NCBI RefSeq assembly: GCF_016583825.1 | Contig: NZ_NRRV01000020.1 | Coordinates: forward strand, 24,336 to 88,335 | DNA length: 64,000 bases | Reading direction: 5' to 3' | From: Thiohalocapsa halophila | GTDB taxonomy: Bacteria; Pseudomonadota; Gammaproteobacteria; Chromatiales; Chromatiaceae | In this document: positions 35,084 through 46,153 of the stretch, piece after piece | Layout: the number at the start of each line of letters is the position of its first letter | Position numbering within the stretch: the first letter of the stretch is position 1 | Position numbers and translations under genes: made by a program | The notes under the pieces: generated by a model | Databases searched by the model: none | What the model was told of the DNA's origin: nothing | The model's input: only the letters and a program-made list of their open reading frames with translations

Positions 35084-35662
35084 TTACGTCGCCGACGGCC
35101 AGACGTCTAGGTAGACCTCGCGCAAGGCCAACGTCAGACCCAAGTCGGGCAATTGGAGCTGATCGTCGATGGACTCGTACAGCGTCGGCTGCCATTGCCC
35201 GTCGGTCATCGCGTAATGCAGAAGGCCGACCTCGGTTGAGTCCACCAGGACGTAGTGGCTCAAGCTAGCGATGGTTTGGTATTGCAGGAACTTGGTGCCC
35301 CGATCCCGCTGTTCGGTGCTCGGCGAGGTCACCTCGATAATCAGGACCGGGTTGACCAGGGTGCGCAGCCCGTTGATGGTGGTGTACTCGGGCGCGCAGG
35401 CGACACTGACGTCGGGATAGAGATAAGGGCTGCCGGCGTTGACCTTGACTCGTTGGTCACTGGTCATTGGGCGGCAGCCGCTGCCGCGCAGCGCCGAACG
35501 CAGCTCGCCGATCAGGTTGGCGCCGATGGCGTTGTGCTCCGGCTGCGCCCCGCCCATTGCGCGGACCTCGCCGTTGAGATATTCCAGGCGTTCCGTGGCA
35601 TTGCCCTCGCGTGCGAAGTACTCCGCCAGCGTCACGAAGGGATGCTTGAGGCAGGTGGCCAT
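35084..35662 (-). CDS. Uma2-family (DUF820) putative restriction-like endonuclease
   Basis: A 192-residue protein of the Uma2 family, abundant in cyanobacteria and purple bacteria and having a PD-(D/E)XK-type fold. The N-terminal region has LAEYFAREGNATERLEYLNG, then a conserved EHNAIGANLIGELRSAL, YLYPDVSVAC with the catalytic Asp, and LIIEVTSPSTEQRDRGTKF with the E-x-S...K elements. Length is normal. Its biological role is unknown; many copies are carried on mobile segments. It is next to IS debris and a DUF29 relic. Confidence 0.9.
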   Translation of the reverse strand: MATCLKHPFVTLAEYFAREGNATERLEYLNGEVRAMGGAQPEHNAIGANLIGELRSALRGSGCRPMTSDQRVKVNAGSPYLYPDVSVACAPEYTTINGLRTLVNPVLIIEVTSPSTEQRDRGTKFLQYQTIASLSHYVLVDSTEVGLLHYAMTDGQWQPTLYESIDDQLQLPDLGLTLALREVYLDVWPSAT

Positions 35663-35808
35663 GCTCGTCCACTCGATCTTGGGTTGGTCACGACGACATT
35701 TGATGCGCCGCCCGCGCGTGGGTCAAGCCGAACAAACCTGGCTATTCGGCCGGTCGCGAAGGGGCCAACCGAGCCGGCAGGCGGTCTGAAAGGTCGATTA
35801 CCGCACCG

Positions 35809-35883
35809 CTAGGCCTCCGGCAGCGAGTCCTCGGCAAGCACCTGCTCCAAGGAGTCGCGGTCGTAATCGATGGCTTCGCTCAT
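35809..35883 (-). pseudogene. Internally deleted DUF29 relic
   Basis: Twenty-four codons read MSEAIDYDRD joined to SLEQVLAEDSLPEA. The first part matches the start, and the second the C-terminus (SLEQLLADDWLP in the complete protein at 14165-14608), of DUF29. About 110 central residues are missing, with the frame intact. Confidence 0.65.
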
Positions 35884-35975
35884 GGTTCCGGCTCGGCAAC
35901 ACGCACTCTGTTGGGCAGTTAGACTCGTAAACGCGCACCCTGCGTTGCGCGCAGGATGCGGGTCGTGCCGCCATC

Positions 35976-38573
<2,598 letters not shown>

Positions 38574-38646
38574 GGGGATGACCTCCGGAGGCTGATCTCC
38601 GACATTTATTAGGGTTATAGCGCAATTGCGGCGGCGTTGCCGCGAA

Positions 38647-38652
38647 TTCAAG
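38647..38652 (-). promoter_or_regulatory. Candidate sigma-32 -35 element for clpB
   Basis: Read on the minus strand this is CTTGAA, the exact sigma-32 -35 consensus, overlapping the CIRCE operator. About 15 bases downstream CCGCAATT is only a poor match to the -10 consensus, so this is tentative. Confidence 0.4.
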
Positions 38653-38675
38653 CACTCTCAGCGCGAGAGTGCCAA
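38649..38675. promoter_or_regulatory. CIRCE-like operator (HrcA site) upstream of clpB
   Basis: AGCACTC, a 9-base spacer, then GAGTGCCAA, matching TTAGCACTC-N9-GAGTGCTAA at 15 of 18 arm positions with the exact spacing. It lies about 75 bp before the clpB start. HrcA repression is inferred; no hrcA gene is in the window. Confidence 0.75.
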
Positions 38676-38783
38676 TGCCGTGGGCGGCGGCGAGGGTTGG
38701 ATGGCCGCACGCGGCCGGCGCAGACCGCACGCGGCTCGCCGCGGCGGTTTACCCTGTCTGCGCCGGCGCCTAGACTCCCGGAT

Positions 38784-39218
38784 ATGCAAGCGTCCGACAC
38801 AGCCCGCCCGGCGCCCGAGAGCGACGAAGCCTACCCCGTCGCCAGCCGGCGCAGTCCGCTGACACCGGGTGAGCGGGCACTGCTTGATGGTTTCGTCGCA
38901 CGTGTGCTGACAGCGCTCGGTGAAGCCAGTATCGGGCGGATCATCGCCTTCGGCAGCCGCGCCCGCGGCGGGGGTCACGCCGACTCCGATCTGGATGTCG
39001 CGGTCCTGACCGCCCCAGCCGCGGATATGGATCGCACGGGAGCGGCTCAGCGCGCCCTCGCCGAAATCGCTGAAGCCGCACAGAACGGGTGGGACGTGCT
39101 GCCACCGCTGCGGCCGGTGCTGCTCGACCCCGCCCATCCACGAAACGCCAGCGAGCGGGCACTGCTGCGCGCCATCGAGCACGAAGGGATCGTCCTATGG
39201 TCGAGCCGGACAACCTGA
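38784..39218 (+). CDS. MNT-type nucleotidyltransferase (antitoxin-like)
   Basis: A 144-residue minimal nucleotidyltransferase; start 38784 is the first ATG of the coding-like region, after a non-coding extension. The motif FGSRARGGGHADSDLDVAVL holds GS and D-x-D metal ligands. The family typically pairs with a HEPN RNase and AMPylates or neutralises it. The next gene encodes a HEPN protein that starts 22 bases before this stop, confirming co-translation. Divergent from clpB. Confidence 0.88.
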   Translation: MQASDTARPAPESDEAYPVASRRSPLTPGERALLDGFVARVLTALGEASIGRIIAFGSRARGGGHADSDLDVAVLTAPAADMDRTGAAQRALAEIAEAAQNGWDVLPPLRPVLLDPAHPRNASERALLRAIEHEGIVLWSSRTT

Positions 39219-39505
39219 GCCGCAGCCGCGACGAGCTTACGCTGCTCCTGGATGAGCTGCGGAGCTTCAGCGCGAACCGCACCGCCGGGATCCACCGCAA
39301 GTGCATCGCCAGCCTGTACTACGCAGCCTTCCATGCGGTGCGCGCCCTGCTGTTCTTCCATGGGCTGGACACCCGAACGCATGAAGGCACACAGCGGTTG
39401 TTCGCGGCGCACTTCGTCAAGCCAGGGCTCATGCCGAAGGCGCATTTGCGCTGCCTGGCGACACTGGAATCGGACCGTCTGCGCGCGGACTATCAGACCT
39501 TGTGA
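39197..39505 (+). CDS. HEPN-domain protein (toxin-like), C-terminally short
   Basis: A 102-residue HEPN-family protein overlapping the MNT gene by 22 bp. The signature is YYAAFHAVRALLFFHGLDTR, with an R-x5-H pair at residues 49 and 55 that could be the RNase motif, and a conserved THEGTQRLFAAHF. The usual C-terminal helix of 20-30 residues is missing; it stops at DRLRADYQTL. The stop overlaps the next gene start (TGATG). It may be weak or inactive. Confidence 0.8.
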   Translation: MVEPDNLSRSRDELTLLLDELRSFSANRTAGIHRKCIASLYYAAFHAVRALLFFHGLDTRTHEGTQRLFAAHFVKPGLMPKAHLRCLATLESDRLRADYQTL

Positions 39506-40743
39506 TGACAGCCAGCATGATCGACGCCACCGGCAGCACGGCCGGCTGGGTTTGGCCCGGCCTCGCCACCGCCGGGCGGCGGCAGACCACACGCCGCGCC
39601 CTGCGCAGCGCAAGCGTTATCGAGTGGCGCTACTACGCCGTACTCGCACCCGCCTTCCACGGCATCGTCGGGCTGGCGGTGGTGAACCCGCGGCAGCACT
39701 TCGCCCGCGTGGCCGAGAGCGGGCTGCTGGTGATGATCGCCGGCGTGCTGGATCGCCCGTCGCTGCCGGCCACGGCCACAGCGTCGGACGAGCCGCTGTT
39801 GCCCCCGCCGCCCGCGGCCTTGTGCTGGATGCACCTGTTCCCCGCCGATGCCTGCAGCTTCGACGCCGCGGCTCCGGGGGGTGTCACCGCCGGCGACGCC
39901 GAGTGCTGCATTGCCGTCGCCCATGACGGCCCGGCGGCCGCCGACATCGAGATCGAGGCGGGCGCCGGCCTGCTGCTGCGGTTATCCCATGTCGGGCTCG
40001 CCGGCACCGCGCTGCCTGCGACCCAGGGCCGGGACTTCCCAGGCCCGCTCGGCAGCGGTTGGCTGGGCGCCCATTGGACCGTCGACTGTCCCTCGCCTGT
40101 GGCGGTCGCCGACGGCAACCTCGCCCTGGGCGGCAAGCTGCTGGAGCCCTTGGCGACGCGCCCCGGCAGCGAGCCCGGCCATGCCACGCCGGCGCTGCGC
40201 GAGCGCGTCGCCGCAGGCGACAATCACTGGACCTGGCAGGGCGCCGCCGGCTACTACGAGCACAGCTTCGGCATCCGACCCCTGCCGCTGCATGGTTGGG
40301 ATTTTCTATTCGCGCCCGACGCTGAGCGACACCAAAGCGCGGCGTTGCAGACCTACAGGGGCAGCCGGGCACTGCGCTACCTGGATGTCTGCTGGCAGCA
40401 AGCCGGCGAGCACCGCCACCAGCGCTTCGATGCGGCATCGCTCGACCTCACCTGGCGTGAATCCGTCCAAGACCCCGTGCTCGGTGTGCGCCGGCCGGTG
40501 GTCCGGCAGGTCGAGGCGGCCGCTAACGGGCTGCGACTCCAGCTCACCAACCGCGTGCTGCACCGTATTCCACTGCTGCGCCGCGAGCAGTTGGCCGTCC
40601 GCCATTTCTTCATCAGCGAAGAGATCGGCGTCGCCGACTGGACACTGACGGACCGCCGGGGCACGGTGTTGGCCTCCGCCCGGGGGCAGCCTTGCGGCGG
40701 CGAGCTCGCCCATTTTCGCTGGCGGGCACCGCGCCCGCGCTGA
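39505..40743 (+). CDS. CrtC/tocopherol-cyclase-like (AttH lipocalin-type) protein
   Basis: A 412-residue protein; ATG 39505 overlaps the HEPN stop, and GTG 39502 is an equally possible start. The middle contains GAAGYYEHSFGIRPLPLHGW, which recalls the H-N-W/G-x-G-x-x-P-L...GW block of the carotenoid 1,2-hydratase and tocopherol-cyclase-like group. The rest is beta-rich with no membrane segment. The next gene, 113 bp downstream, is a geranylgeranyl-reductase-like flavoprotein, which supports an isoprenoid, carotenoid or quinone role. Sequence identity to the family core is low by eye, so the assignment is tentative. Confidence 0.5.
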   Translation: MTASMIDATGSTAGWVWPGLATAGRRQTTRRALRSASVIEWRYYAVLAPAFHGIVGLAVVNPRQHFARVAESGLLVMIAGVLDRPSLPATATASDEPLLPPPPAALCWMHLFPADACSFDAAAPGGVTAGDAECCIAVAHDGPAAADIEIEAGAGLLLRLSHVGLAGTALPATQGRDFPGPLGSGWLGAHWTVDCPSPVAVADGNLALGGKLLEPLATRPGSEPGHATPALRERVAAGDNHWTWQGAAGYYEHSFGIRPLPLHGWDFLFAPDAERHQSAALQTYRGSRALRYLDVCWQQAGEHRHQRFDAASLDLTWRESVQDPVLGVRRPVVRQVEAAANGLRLQLTNRVLHRIPLLRREQLAVRHFFISEEIGVADWTLTDRRGTVLASARGQPCGGELAHFRWRAPRPR

Positions 40744-40856
40744 ACCGCCGCTGCGGCGAGTCACTGCGCGGAGCAGCCTGGCCATTGCAGGCTGCCGCCC
40801 GGCACCCACAACAACGGACGACCCCGGCGCCCAGCCGCCGGGGCGAGCGCACAGCC

Positions 40857-42062
40857 ATGCATTACGACGTCATCATCGTCGGCGCCGGCCCGGCCGGCAG
40901 CGCCACCGCGCGCCACCTGGCCGACGCCGGCATGTCCACCTTGCTGCTGGACAAGTCGGACTTCCCCCGCGACAAGGTCTGCGGCGACTGCCTGAGCCCG
41001 CGGGCCCAGCACTACCTCGCACGCCTCGGCGTCCTGGAGCCCGTGGCCGCTGAGGCGCACGCAGCCACGCGCATCCGTTTCCGCGCGCCCGGCGGTGCCG
41101 AGGCCAGCGCGACGATCACCGCAGACGGGCGCCTGCCCGCGCGCACGCTGGTCCTGCCGCGCCGGCGTTTCGACCACTTGCTGCAACGCCACGCGCTGGC
41201 CGCCGGCGCGGACTTCCGGGTCGGTCATGTGCGCGCGCTACTGCCCACGGGCGGTGTCTTGCTCGGAGACACGGCGCTGCCGGCCCGGTTGGTAATCATC
41301 GCCACCGGCGCAGCGCTGTCGCTGATCAAGCACACGTCGCTGGCACCACGCAGCACCGTGCACACCGTCGCCGCACGGGCCTATTTGGGGGGCATGCAGC
41401 CACACGGACCGGATCTGCGCATTCTGCTGGACCGGCTGCCATTGCCCGGCTATGCCTGGCTCTTCCCCACGGGCGCGCACAGCGCCAATGTCGGGTGCTG
41501 GTATGCCGGCCCCGAGCCCATCAGCGCCCCTGCACTGCTGCGCGAGCTGCTAACCGAGCATCCGACCCTCGCGGCCCTGACCGCAGCCGCCCGCGGCTCC
41601 AATCGCATCGCAGGCTATCCCATCCGCTGCGACTTCCTGACCGCACCCAAGGTGGCCTCCGGCGTCTTGGCCGTCGGCGAGGCCGCCGGCTTGGTGAACC
41701 CATTCACCGGCGAGGGCATCGACTACGCACTGGAATCCGCAGAGCTGGCGGCCGCGGCCGCCAGCGCCGCTTTGTCGCAGACGGCAGCAGGCGAGACTGT
41801 GCCCGTCGCGGCGCTGGCCGACTATCCCAAGGCACTGAACCGGCGCTTTCGCAAGCTGTTCCGGGTCATGACGCTGGTACAACGCTATGGCAGCAGCCCC
41901 TGGGTGCTCGATCGGCTGTTCGGCCGCGGTCGGCAAGGGCAGCCCTTGCTGGACCGGCTGGTGCAGGTCTGTTTCGGGGCGGCGCCGCCGACGCGCCTGC
42001 TGGCCCCTGCGGCTTTGGTCGGGCTGCTGTTGAGCCGTCCGCGCCGTCCCGGGGCCGACTAG
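40857..42062 (+). CDS. Geranylgeranyl-reductase-family FAD flavoprotein
   Basis: A 401-residue NAD(P)/FAD oxidoreductase. The FAD-binding Rossmann motif VIIVGAGPAGSATARHLADA opens the protein. The family motif KSDFPRDKVCGDCLSP follows near residue 38, and AVGEAAGLVNPFTGEGIDYA near residue 270 is the GD-type FAD block with a P-x-x-GEGI signature typical of the GGR family. It should reduce isoprenoid double bonds (as in chlorophyll, tocopherol or archaeal-type lipid side chains) or a related substrate. The product is unknown. Confidence 0.8.
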   Translation: MHYDVIIVGAGPAGSATARHLADAGMSTLLLDKSDFPRDKVCGDCLSPRAQHYLARLGVLEPVAAEAHAATRIRFRAPGGAEASATITADGRLPARTLVLPRRRFDHLLQRHALAAGADFRVGHVRALLPTGGVLLGDTALPARLVIIATGAALSLIKHTSLAPRSTVHTVAARAYLGGMQPHGPDLRILLDRLPLPGYAWLFPTGAHSANVGCWYAGPEPISAPALLRELLTEHPTLAALTAAARGSNRIAGYPIRCDFLTAPKVASGVLAVGEAAGLVNPFTGEGIDYALESAELAAAAASAALSQTAAGETVPVAALADYPKALNRRFRKLFRVMTLVQRYGSSPWVLDRLFGRGRQGQPLLDRLVQVCFGAAPPTRLLAPAALVGLLLSRPRRPGAD

Positions 42063-42228
42063 TGCAGCGCGGCAGACCGCTCGGGTTGCTCGCCGCTGCT
42101 GTCGTCACACGAGTGCGAGGCTGTGGAAGCTCGGAGACCGTTCTTGGTCCTGATCGGGGTCGGCGTCGGAATCGGTCAGCGAATCTCTGTCTTGGTGCAC
42201 TCGGGGAAGGGTCGGAAGCTCTGCCAGC

Positions 42229-43101
42229 TCAGGCAGGCGGCGGATAGCGCCGGCGCAGATCCGCAAGCACCTCCGCATCCACGAGCGCATCGTCGCGCAG
42301 ACGGTTGTCGTAATTCTCAGCGCCCATGAAGCGCTTCAGCAGCGCGATCTCGCTCTCGCCCCAGTCCGGGGTGTCCGGCAAATCGCGGAAGCCGGCACGG
42401 CGCATGATCGCCTTGAGCTCCCGGGCCTTGGGGTCGTCGATGGGCAGCAGCTGGTCCGGGTCGCTCGGAAAATAGGACAGGCGGTGCAGCCGATAACAGC
42501 GGCCGAGCTCCGTGATGGGCTCGGGGTGGTCGTAGACCGAGATATCCACATGGCGCCCGTTGTAGCCACCGTAGCCGCCGCCTGGCTTGACCACCAAGAT
42601 GGCCGCCGACTGCTGCCCGCGCAGCTCGCCGCCGGCGTCCCGCCCGGCGGCGAGCGCGGCGATCAGGCGCTCTGCGAGCTCACCGGTGCTGGCCTCGAAG
42701 GTATCGAGCATGGCCGTCACCACAGACGCGTCATGGAGGGTGTTGCCGCTGGCGACAGCGTCGGCCCGCACGCCGGCACCGGCAAAGCCGTCCCAACCGC
42801 GGACCTCGGCGCCGGTGTGCACCGCCGCCGGCCCGTCCGGCCCCAGCACCGCCAACTGGCGCTCACCGGCGGCCGGATCATCCCGCAGCAGGGTCTCCAA
42901 CACAGCCGCGGCACCGAGGCCGCGACGCAGCAGCTCGAGCCCGTCGTCGCCGTGGCGCGGATTGGCGAAGGCTTGGGTGGTGATGCAGCCGACACCGGCG
43001 GCGCCATGCAGCGCAATGGAGCCGGCGCCGGGGAACTTGGACTGCACCGCGGCGCCGATCTCATCGGCGGCGGTGTCGCGGGCGATGAGGCTGTAGGTCA
43101 T
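42229..43101 (-). CDS. DUF1028 family protein
   Basis: A 290-residue DUF1028 member; ATG 43101 gives the normal start (MTYSLIARDTAADEIGAAVQ). Conserved regions include SKFPGAGSIALHGAAGVGCI, the NPRHGDDGLELLRRG block and GGGYGGYNGRHVDISVYDHP. These proteins are Ntn-hydrolase-like in proposals, but no substrate is established. The C-terminal extension (from about residue 230) carries a peptidoglycan-binding-like helical end. It lies 10 bp after the PCu(A)C gene, so both are co-transcribed. Confidence 0.85.
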   Translation of the reverse strand: MTYSLIARDTAADEIGAAVQSKFPGAGSIALHGAAGVGCITTQAFANPRHGDDGLELLRRGLGAAAVLETLLRDDPAAGERQLAVLGPDGPAAVHTGAEVRGWDGFAGAGVRADAVASGNTLHDASVVTAMLDTFEASTGELAERLIAALAAGRDAGGELRGQQSAAILVVKPGGGYGGYNGRHVDISVYDHPEPITELGRCYRLHRLSYFPSDPDQLLPIDDPKARELKAIMRRAGFRDLPDTPDWGESEIALLKRFMGAENYDNRLRDDALVDAEVLADLRRRYPPPA

Positions 43102-43111
43102 AGCGGCGTCT

Positions 43112-43582
43112 TCAGTGCGCGTGGTGTCCACCCATGGCGCCGGCGTCGATGCGCCGCACGGGTGCGGTGATCGACTGGCGGGCACCGTCGTCGAAGATCA
43201 GGGTCAAGGCCACGTCCATACCCGGCTGCAACTGCTCCGCGAGTCCGATCAGCATCACGTGCAGCCCGCCGGGGGCCAGTGTCACCGCCTCCCCCGCCGG
43301 CAGCTCGATGCGCTCGATGCGCCGCATCTGCATCATGCCGTCGTCCATGGTGTGGGTGTGCAGCTCCACCGTGTCGGCGGCGGTGCTCTCAGCAGCCACC
43401 AGCGCGCGGTCGCTGTCGCCGGTGTTTCTGAGGACCATGAAAGCCGCACTGTTCGCCTGCCCCGGGGGCACGGCGCGGGCGTAGGGATCAGAGACGTCAA
43501 TGGCGCCGGCGTCGCCGGCGTGGAGGTTCGCGGCCGCGCAGCAGAGCGCGGCGACGGTGAGCATGCGCAGATTCGTGGGCAT
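43112..43582 (-). CDS. PCu(A)C-type periplasmic copper chaperone
   Basis: A 156-residue periplasmic protein with an N-terminal signal peptide (MLTVAALCCAAANLHA) and AGGA before ATG 43582. The copper site has the family spacing: HTHTMDDGMMQM (near 91) followed by GGLHVMLIGL about 20 residues later, giving two His and two Met ligands. These chaperones carry Cu(I) to the CuA or CuB centres of cytochrome oxidase. The C-terminus ends HHAH, an additional His-rich metal patch. Confidence 0.93.
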   Translation of the reverse strand: MPTNLRMLTVAALCCAAANLHAGDAGAIDVSDPYARAVPPGQANSAAFMVLRNTGDSDRALVAAESTAADTVELHTHTMDDGMMQMRRIERIELPAGEAVTLAPGGLHVMLIGLAEQLQPGMDVALTLIFDDGARQSITAPVRRIDAGAMGGHHAH

Positions 43583-43999
43583 CAGTGGCTTCCTGAATGG
43601 TTCGAGCGGGCGCGACGCCCGCATTGGCTCGGCCACCGCATTGGTGGCCGGCATCCTCGATGGCGCCGGGCTCAGCACTGAGCGGGCCGGCGCGGCTCGG
43701 CGGCGAGCATCACCACCGGCTCACACCGGCCGGTCGCAGCCGGCGCGCGGTGTCGCCGCCAGCGCTGATGCCCGGCCCTGCGCGTTGGCCGCCGCGCGAG
43801 CGGCGCGGGACGCGGGCGGTGCCGAGGCCCGATGCGCGCCGACCCGGTGGGCGCGACCCGTCGGGTCGAGTGTGTCATCCTTGGCGGCTTAACCGCGGAA
43901 GTCTAGCGCAGCCTGAGCCGTCAGCGGAATCGTCTTGACTGCGACGCGCTTTGCCCTCCCCGCAGAGACAGAACACCTAGACCCCAGGATCAGCAAGTC
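43583..43999. other. Intergenic stretch without a supported gene
   Basis: About 420 bases between divergent genes. Open frames here are very GC-rich and show no motif, start context or family resemblance. It should contain the promoters of the PCu(A)C and cytochrome genes. Confidence 0.5.
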
Positions 44000-44416
44000 A
44001 TGCTTCGAATGCTTTCCGTGCGCAGCGCCGGTGTCCTTGCCCTGTCCGTCCTCGTGCTCGTGGGCTGCGGTCCGCAGGGCAACGGCGCCGCGGACTTCGA
44101 GATGCCGCGCTTCGAGGACCCGATGCTCGCCGAAGGACGCGCGGTCTGGATGGGGACCTGCCGCGCCTGCCACCTGTTGGGGGTCGCCGGCGCCCCGGCG
44201 GTCACCGATTACGACAACTGGGAGCCGCGCATCGCCAAGGGGATGCCGGCGCTCTACAAGGGACCCATGCACGGCATCAAGGGCGAGGACGGCAAATACA
44301 AGATGCCGCCCCGGGCCGGCAATGACCGGCTCTCCGACACCCAGATCAAGCGCGCCGCGGACTACATGGTGGCAGCGGTGGAATACTTGCATCAGCGGAC
44401 GCAGGCGCCGCAGTGA
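44000..44416 (+). CDS. Monoheme c-type cytochrome lipoprotein
   Basis: A 138-residue exported cytochrome of the c5-like class. The signal peptide ends in a lipobox (VLVGC), so it is probably membrane-anchored. The single heme motif CRACH lies near residue 54, with axial Met candidates in the MPALYKG and KMPPRAG blocks; the second is the conserved position. It could donate electrons to a terminal oxidase or accept them from sulfur or photosynthetic electron transport. It is divergent from a copper chaperone gene, a plausible partner in cytochrome oxidase maturation. Confidence 0.88.
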   Translation: MLRMLSVRSAGVLALSVLVLVGCGPQGNGAADFEMPRFEDPMLAEGRAVWMGTCRACHLLGVAGAPAVTDYDNWEPRIAKGMPALYKGPMHGIKGEDGKYKMPPRAGNDRLSDTQIKRAADYMVAAVEYLHQRTQAPQ

Positions 44417-44566
44417 CAGCGCAACCGCAGCGGGCGCTGGCTTGCCGTGCTCACAGCGGACAACGGCGTGCAACGAGGCAGCGCAACGCTGGGCGTGACC
44501 AAAGCCAATGTGGCGCGACCGGCGCCTTAAGCGGCTTCGTTGCGGGCTGTGCGACTCGCTTCGCCG

Positions 44567-45079
44567 CTATTTGAGCTGCTTCGCTCGCACGATGCCGACG
44601 AGTCCGGCACAGCCGTAATCGAGGCGCGACCAGTCCTCGGGCATCTCTAGGCGGGCCAGGGCCGCCGTGGGCAGCAGCTTACCGTCATCCGGCTCGTCGA
44701 GATCGGGACCGGCCAAATGCCGCAGCAAGCCTTCCAAGCCGGGGTTGTGTCCTACCAGCAGCACCAGTTGCGCTGCGGAGGGCACGCGGCTTAGCACGTC
44801 CATCAGCGCTTGCAAATCCGCCTCGTAGATATCTGCGTCCCAGACGATCTCTTTCTTGGACAAGTCGAGGCACTTGCACACCTTGAGCGCGGTCTCCTGT
44901 GCCCGCTGTGCCGGCGAGCTAACGATCAGTGCGGGAATTAGGCCCTCACGGTAGAGCCATTCCCCAACGCGCGGGGCGTCTTTCCGGCCCCGCTTTGCCA
45001 GGGGGCGCTCGAAGTCAGAGGCGGCACCACTGTCCCAGTCCGACTTGGCGTGGCGCAGAATCAACAGCTCGCGGGGCAT
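44567..45079 (-). CDS. SixA-like phosphohistidine phosphatase
   Basis: About 170 residues. Start 45079 (MPRELLILRHAKSDWDSGAA) is preferred; an in-frame start exists 54 bases upstream. The histidine-phosphatase motif LRHAKSDW holds the catalytic His, and LLVGHNPGLEGLLRHL holds the second. SixA removes phosphate from histidine phosphotransfer domains or PTS proteins. Convergent with the cytochrome gene. Confidence 0.88.
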   Translation of the reverse strand: MPRELLILRHAKSDWDSGAASDFERPLAKRGRKDAPRVGEWLYREGLIPALIVSSPAQRAQETALKVCKCLDLSKKEIVWDADIYEADLQALMDVLSRVPSAAQLVLLVGHNPGLEGLLRHLAGPDLDEPDDGKLLPTAALARLEMPEDWSRLDYGCAGLVGIVRAKQLK

Positions 45080-45198
45080 GCGGGAGAGGCGATCCGGGGT
45101 GTTCAGGGGCTGGTGTGCCTTGGGGCGCACCATGACGGCCCTGTTTTAACACAACGGTAACCTGCACGGAATACGGGGACCGCCGCGCCCCCCGGTGC

Positions 45199-46080
45199 TC
45201 AGCCCACAGCCGCTAGCAGCCGGTCCATCATGCGCTCGGCTTGGCCGCCGTAGCCCCCGCCGAAGAGATTGAGGTGGTTCAGGATGTGGTAGAGGTTGTA
45301 GAGGGTTTTGCGCGTCTCGTAGCCCGCATCCAAGGGCCAGGCGGCGTTGTAGGCGGCGTAGAAACGACTGCCGAAGCCGCCGAAGAGCTCGGTCATGGCG
45401 ACATCCGCTTCGCGGTCGCCGTAATAGCAGGCGGGATCGAAGATGACCGGGTTGCCTTGGTCGTCGCCGCTGAAATTGCCGCCCCACAGATCCCCGTGCA
45501 GCAGCGAGGGTGCCGGGGCATGATCCAGCAGCGCACCGATCTGCTCCAGCAGGCGCGCGCCGCGCTCTTGCAGGCGGCCGCCGTAGCCGTTGCGCGCAGC
45601 GAGCTCCAGCTGAAAGCCAAGCCGATGCTCGCACCAGAATCGCACCCAGTGCGCATCGCGCTGGTTGGGCTGCGGGGTCGAGCCGATGGTGTTGTCCCGG
45701 TGCCAGCCAAAGGTGTCGGCGGTGCTGCGATGCATGGCCGCAAGCTCCTCCCCGGCGCGGGCGGTGGTTGCGCCGCCGCTGCCGCCCAAGGGGATGTACT
45801 CCATGGCGATGAAGGCCTGCCGACCGCCTGTGCCGCAGCACAGCGGCCGCGGCACCCGAATGCTGTCGGTAGCCGCCATGGCCGCGAGGCCGTCGTACTC
45901 CGCCTCGAACATGTCCAGGCGCGAGGCGTCATTCAGCTTCACGAACCACCGCCGGTCGCCGTCGGCGAGCACGGCGGCGGCATTGATACAGCCGCCGCCG
46001 ACCTGGCGCGGCTGCTTCGGGTCGAACGGCTCGCCGCTGGCCGCGGCGATCTGCGTGGCGATCTCGGACCAGTCTGTCAT
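45199..46080 (-). CDS. Fructosamine kinase family protein
   Basis: A 293-residue protein-kinase-fold enzyme of the fructosamine/ketosamine-3-kinase family that deglycates proteins by phosphorylating Amadori products. The start 46080 gives the short conserved N-terminus. Signature elements: WFVKLND (the ATP-binding Lys), MEYIPLGGSGGATT, the catalytic loop LLHGDLWGGNF near residue 207 and a DPACYYGDREADVAMTELFG block near 232. Length is normal for the family. Confidence 0.92.
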   Translation of the reverse strand: MTDWSEIATQIAAASGEPFDPKQPRQVGGGCINAAAVLADGDRRWFVKLNDASRLDMFEAEYDGLAAMAATDSIRVPRPLCCGTGGRQAFIAMEYIPLGGSGGATTARAGEELAAMHRSTADTFGWHRDNTIGSTPQPNQRDAHWVRFWCEHRLGFQLELAARNGYGGRLQERGARLLEQIGALLDHAPAPSLLHGDLWGGNFSGDDQGNPVIFDPACYYGDREADVAMTELFGGFGSRFYAAYNAAWPLDAGYETRKTLYNLYHILNHLNLFGGGYGGQAERMMDRLLAAVG

Positions 46081-46153
46081 GATGCAGGCTGTCGGTGCGA
46101 TGGATGTCCACCGCCGCACGCAGCGGCGCCCGGCGGTGGCGTGGCAGGGGCGG

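Noticed and set aside
38637..38783. Extended N-terminus of the MNT gene
   Set aside because: It overlaps the clpB control region including the CIRCE site, and the residues lack coding character.
43672..43878. Minus-strand Arg-rich ORF
   Set aside because: Pro/Arg-rich text with no motif and no ribosome site.
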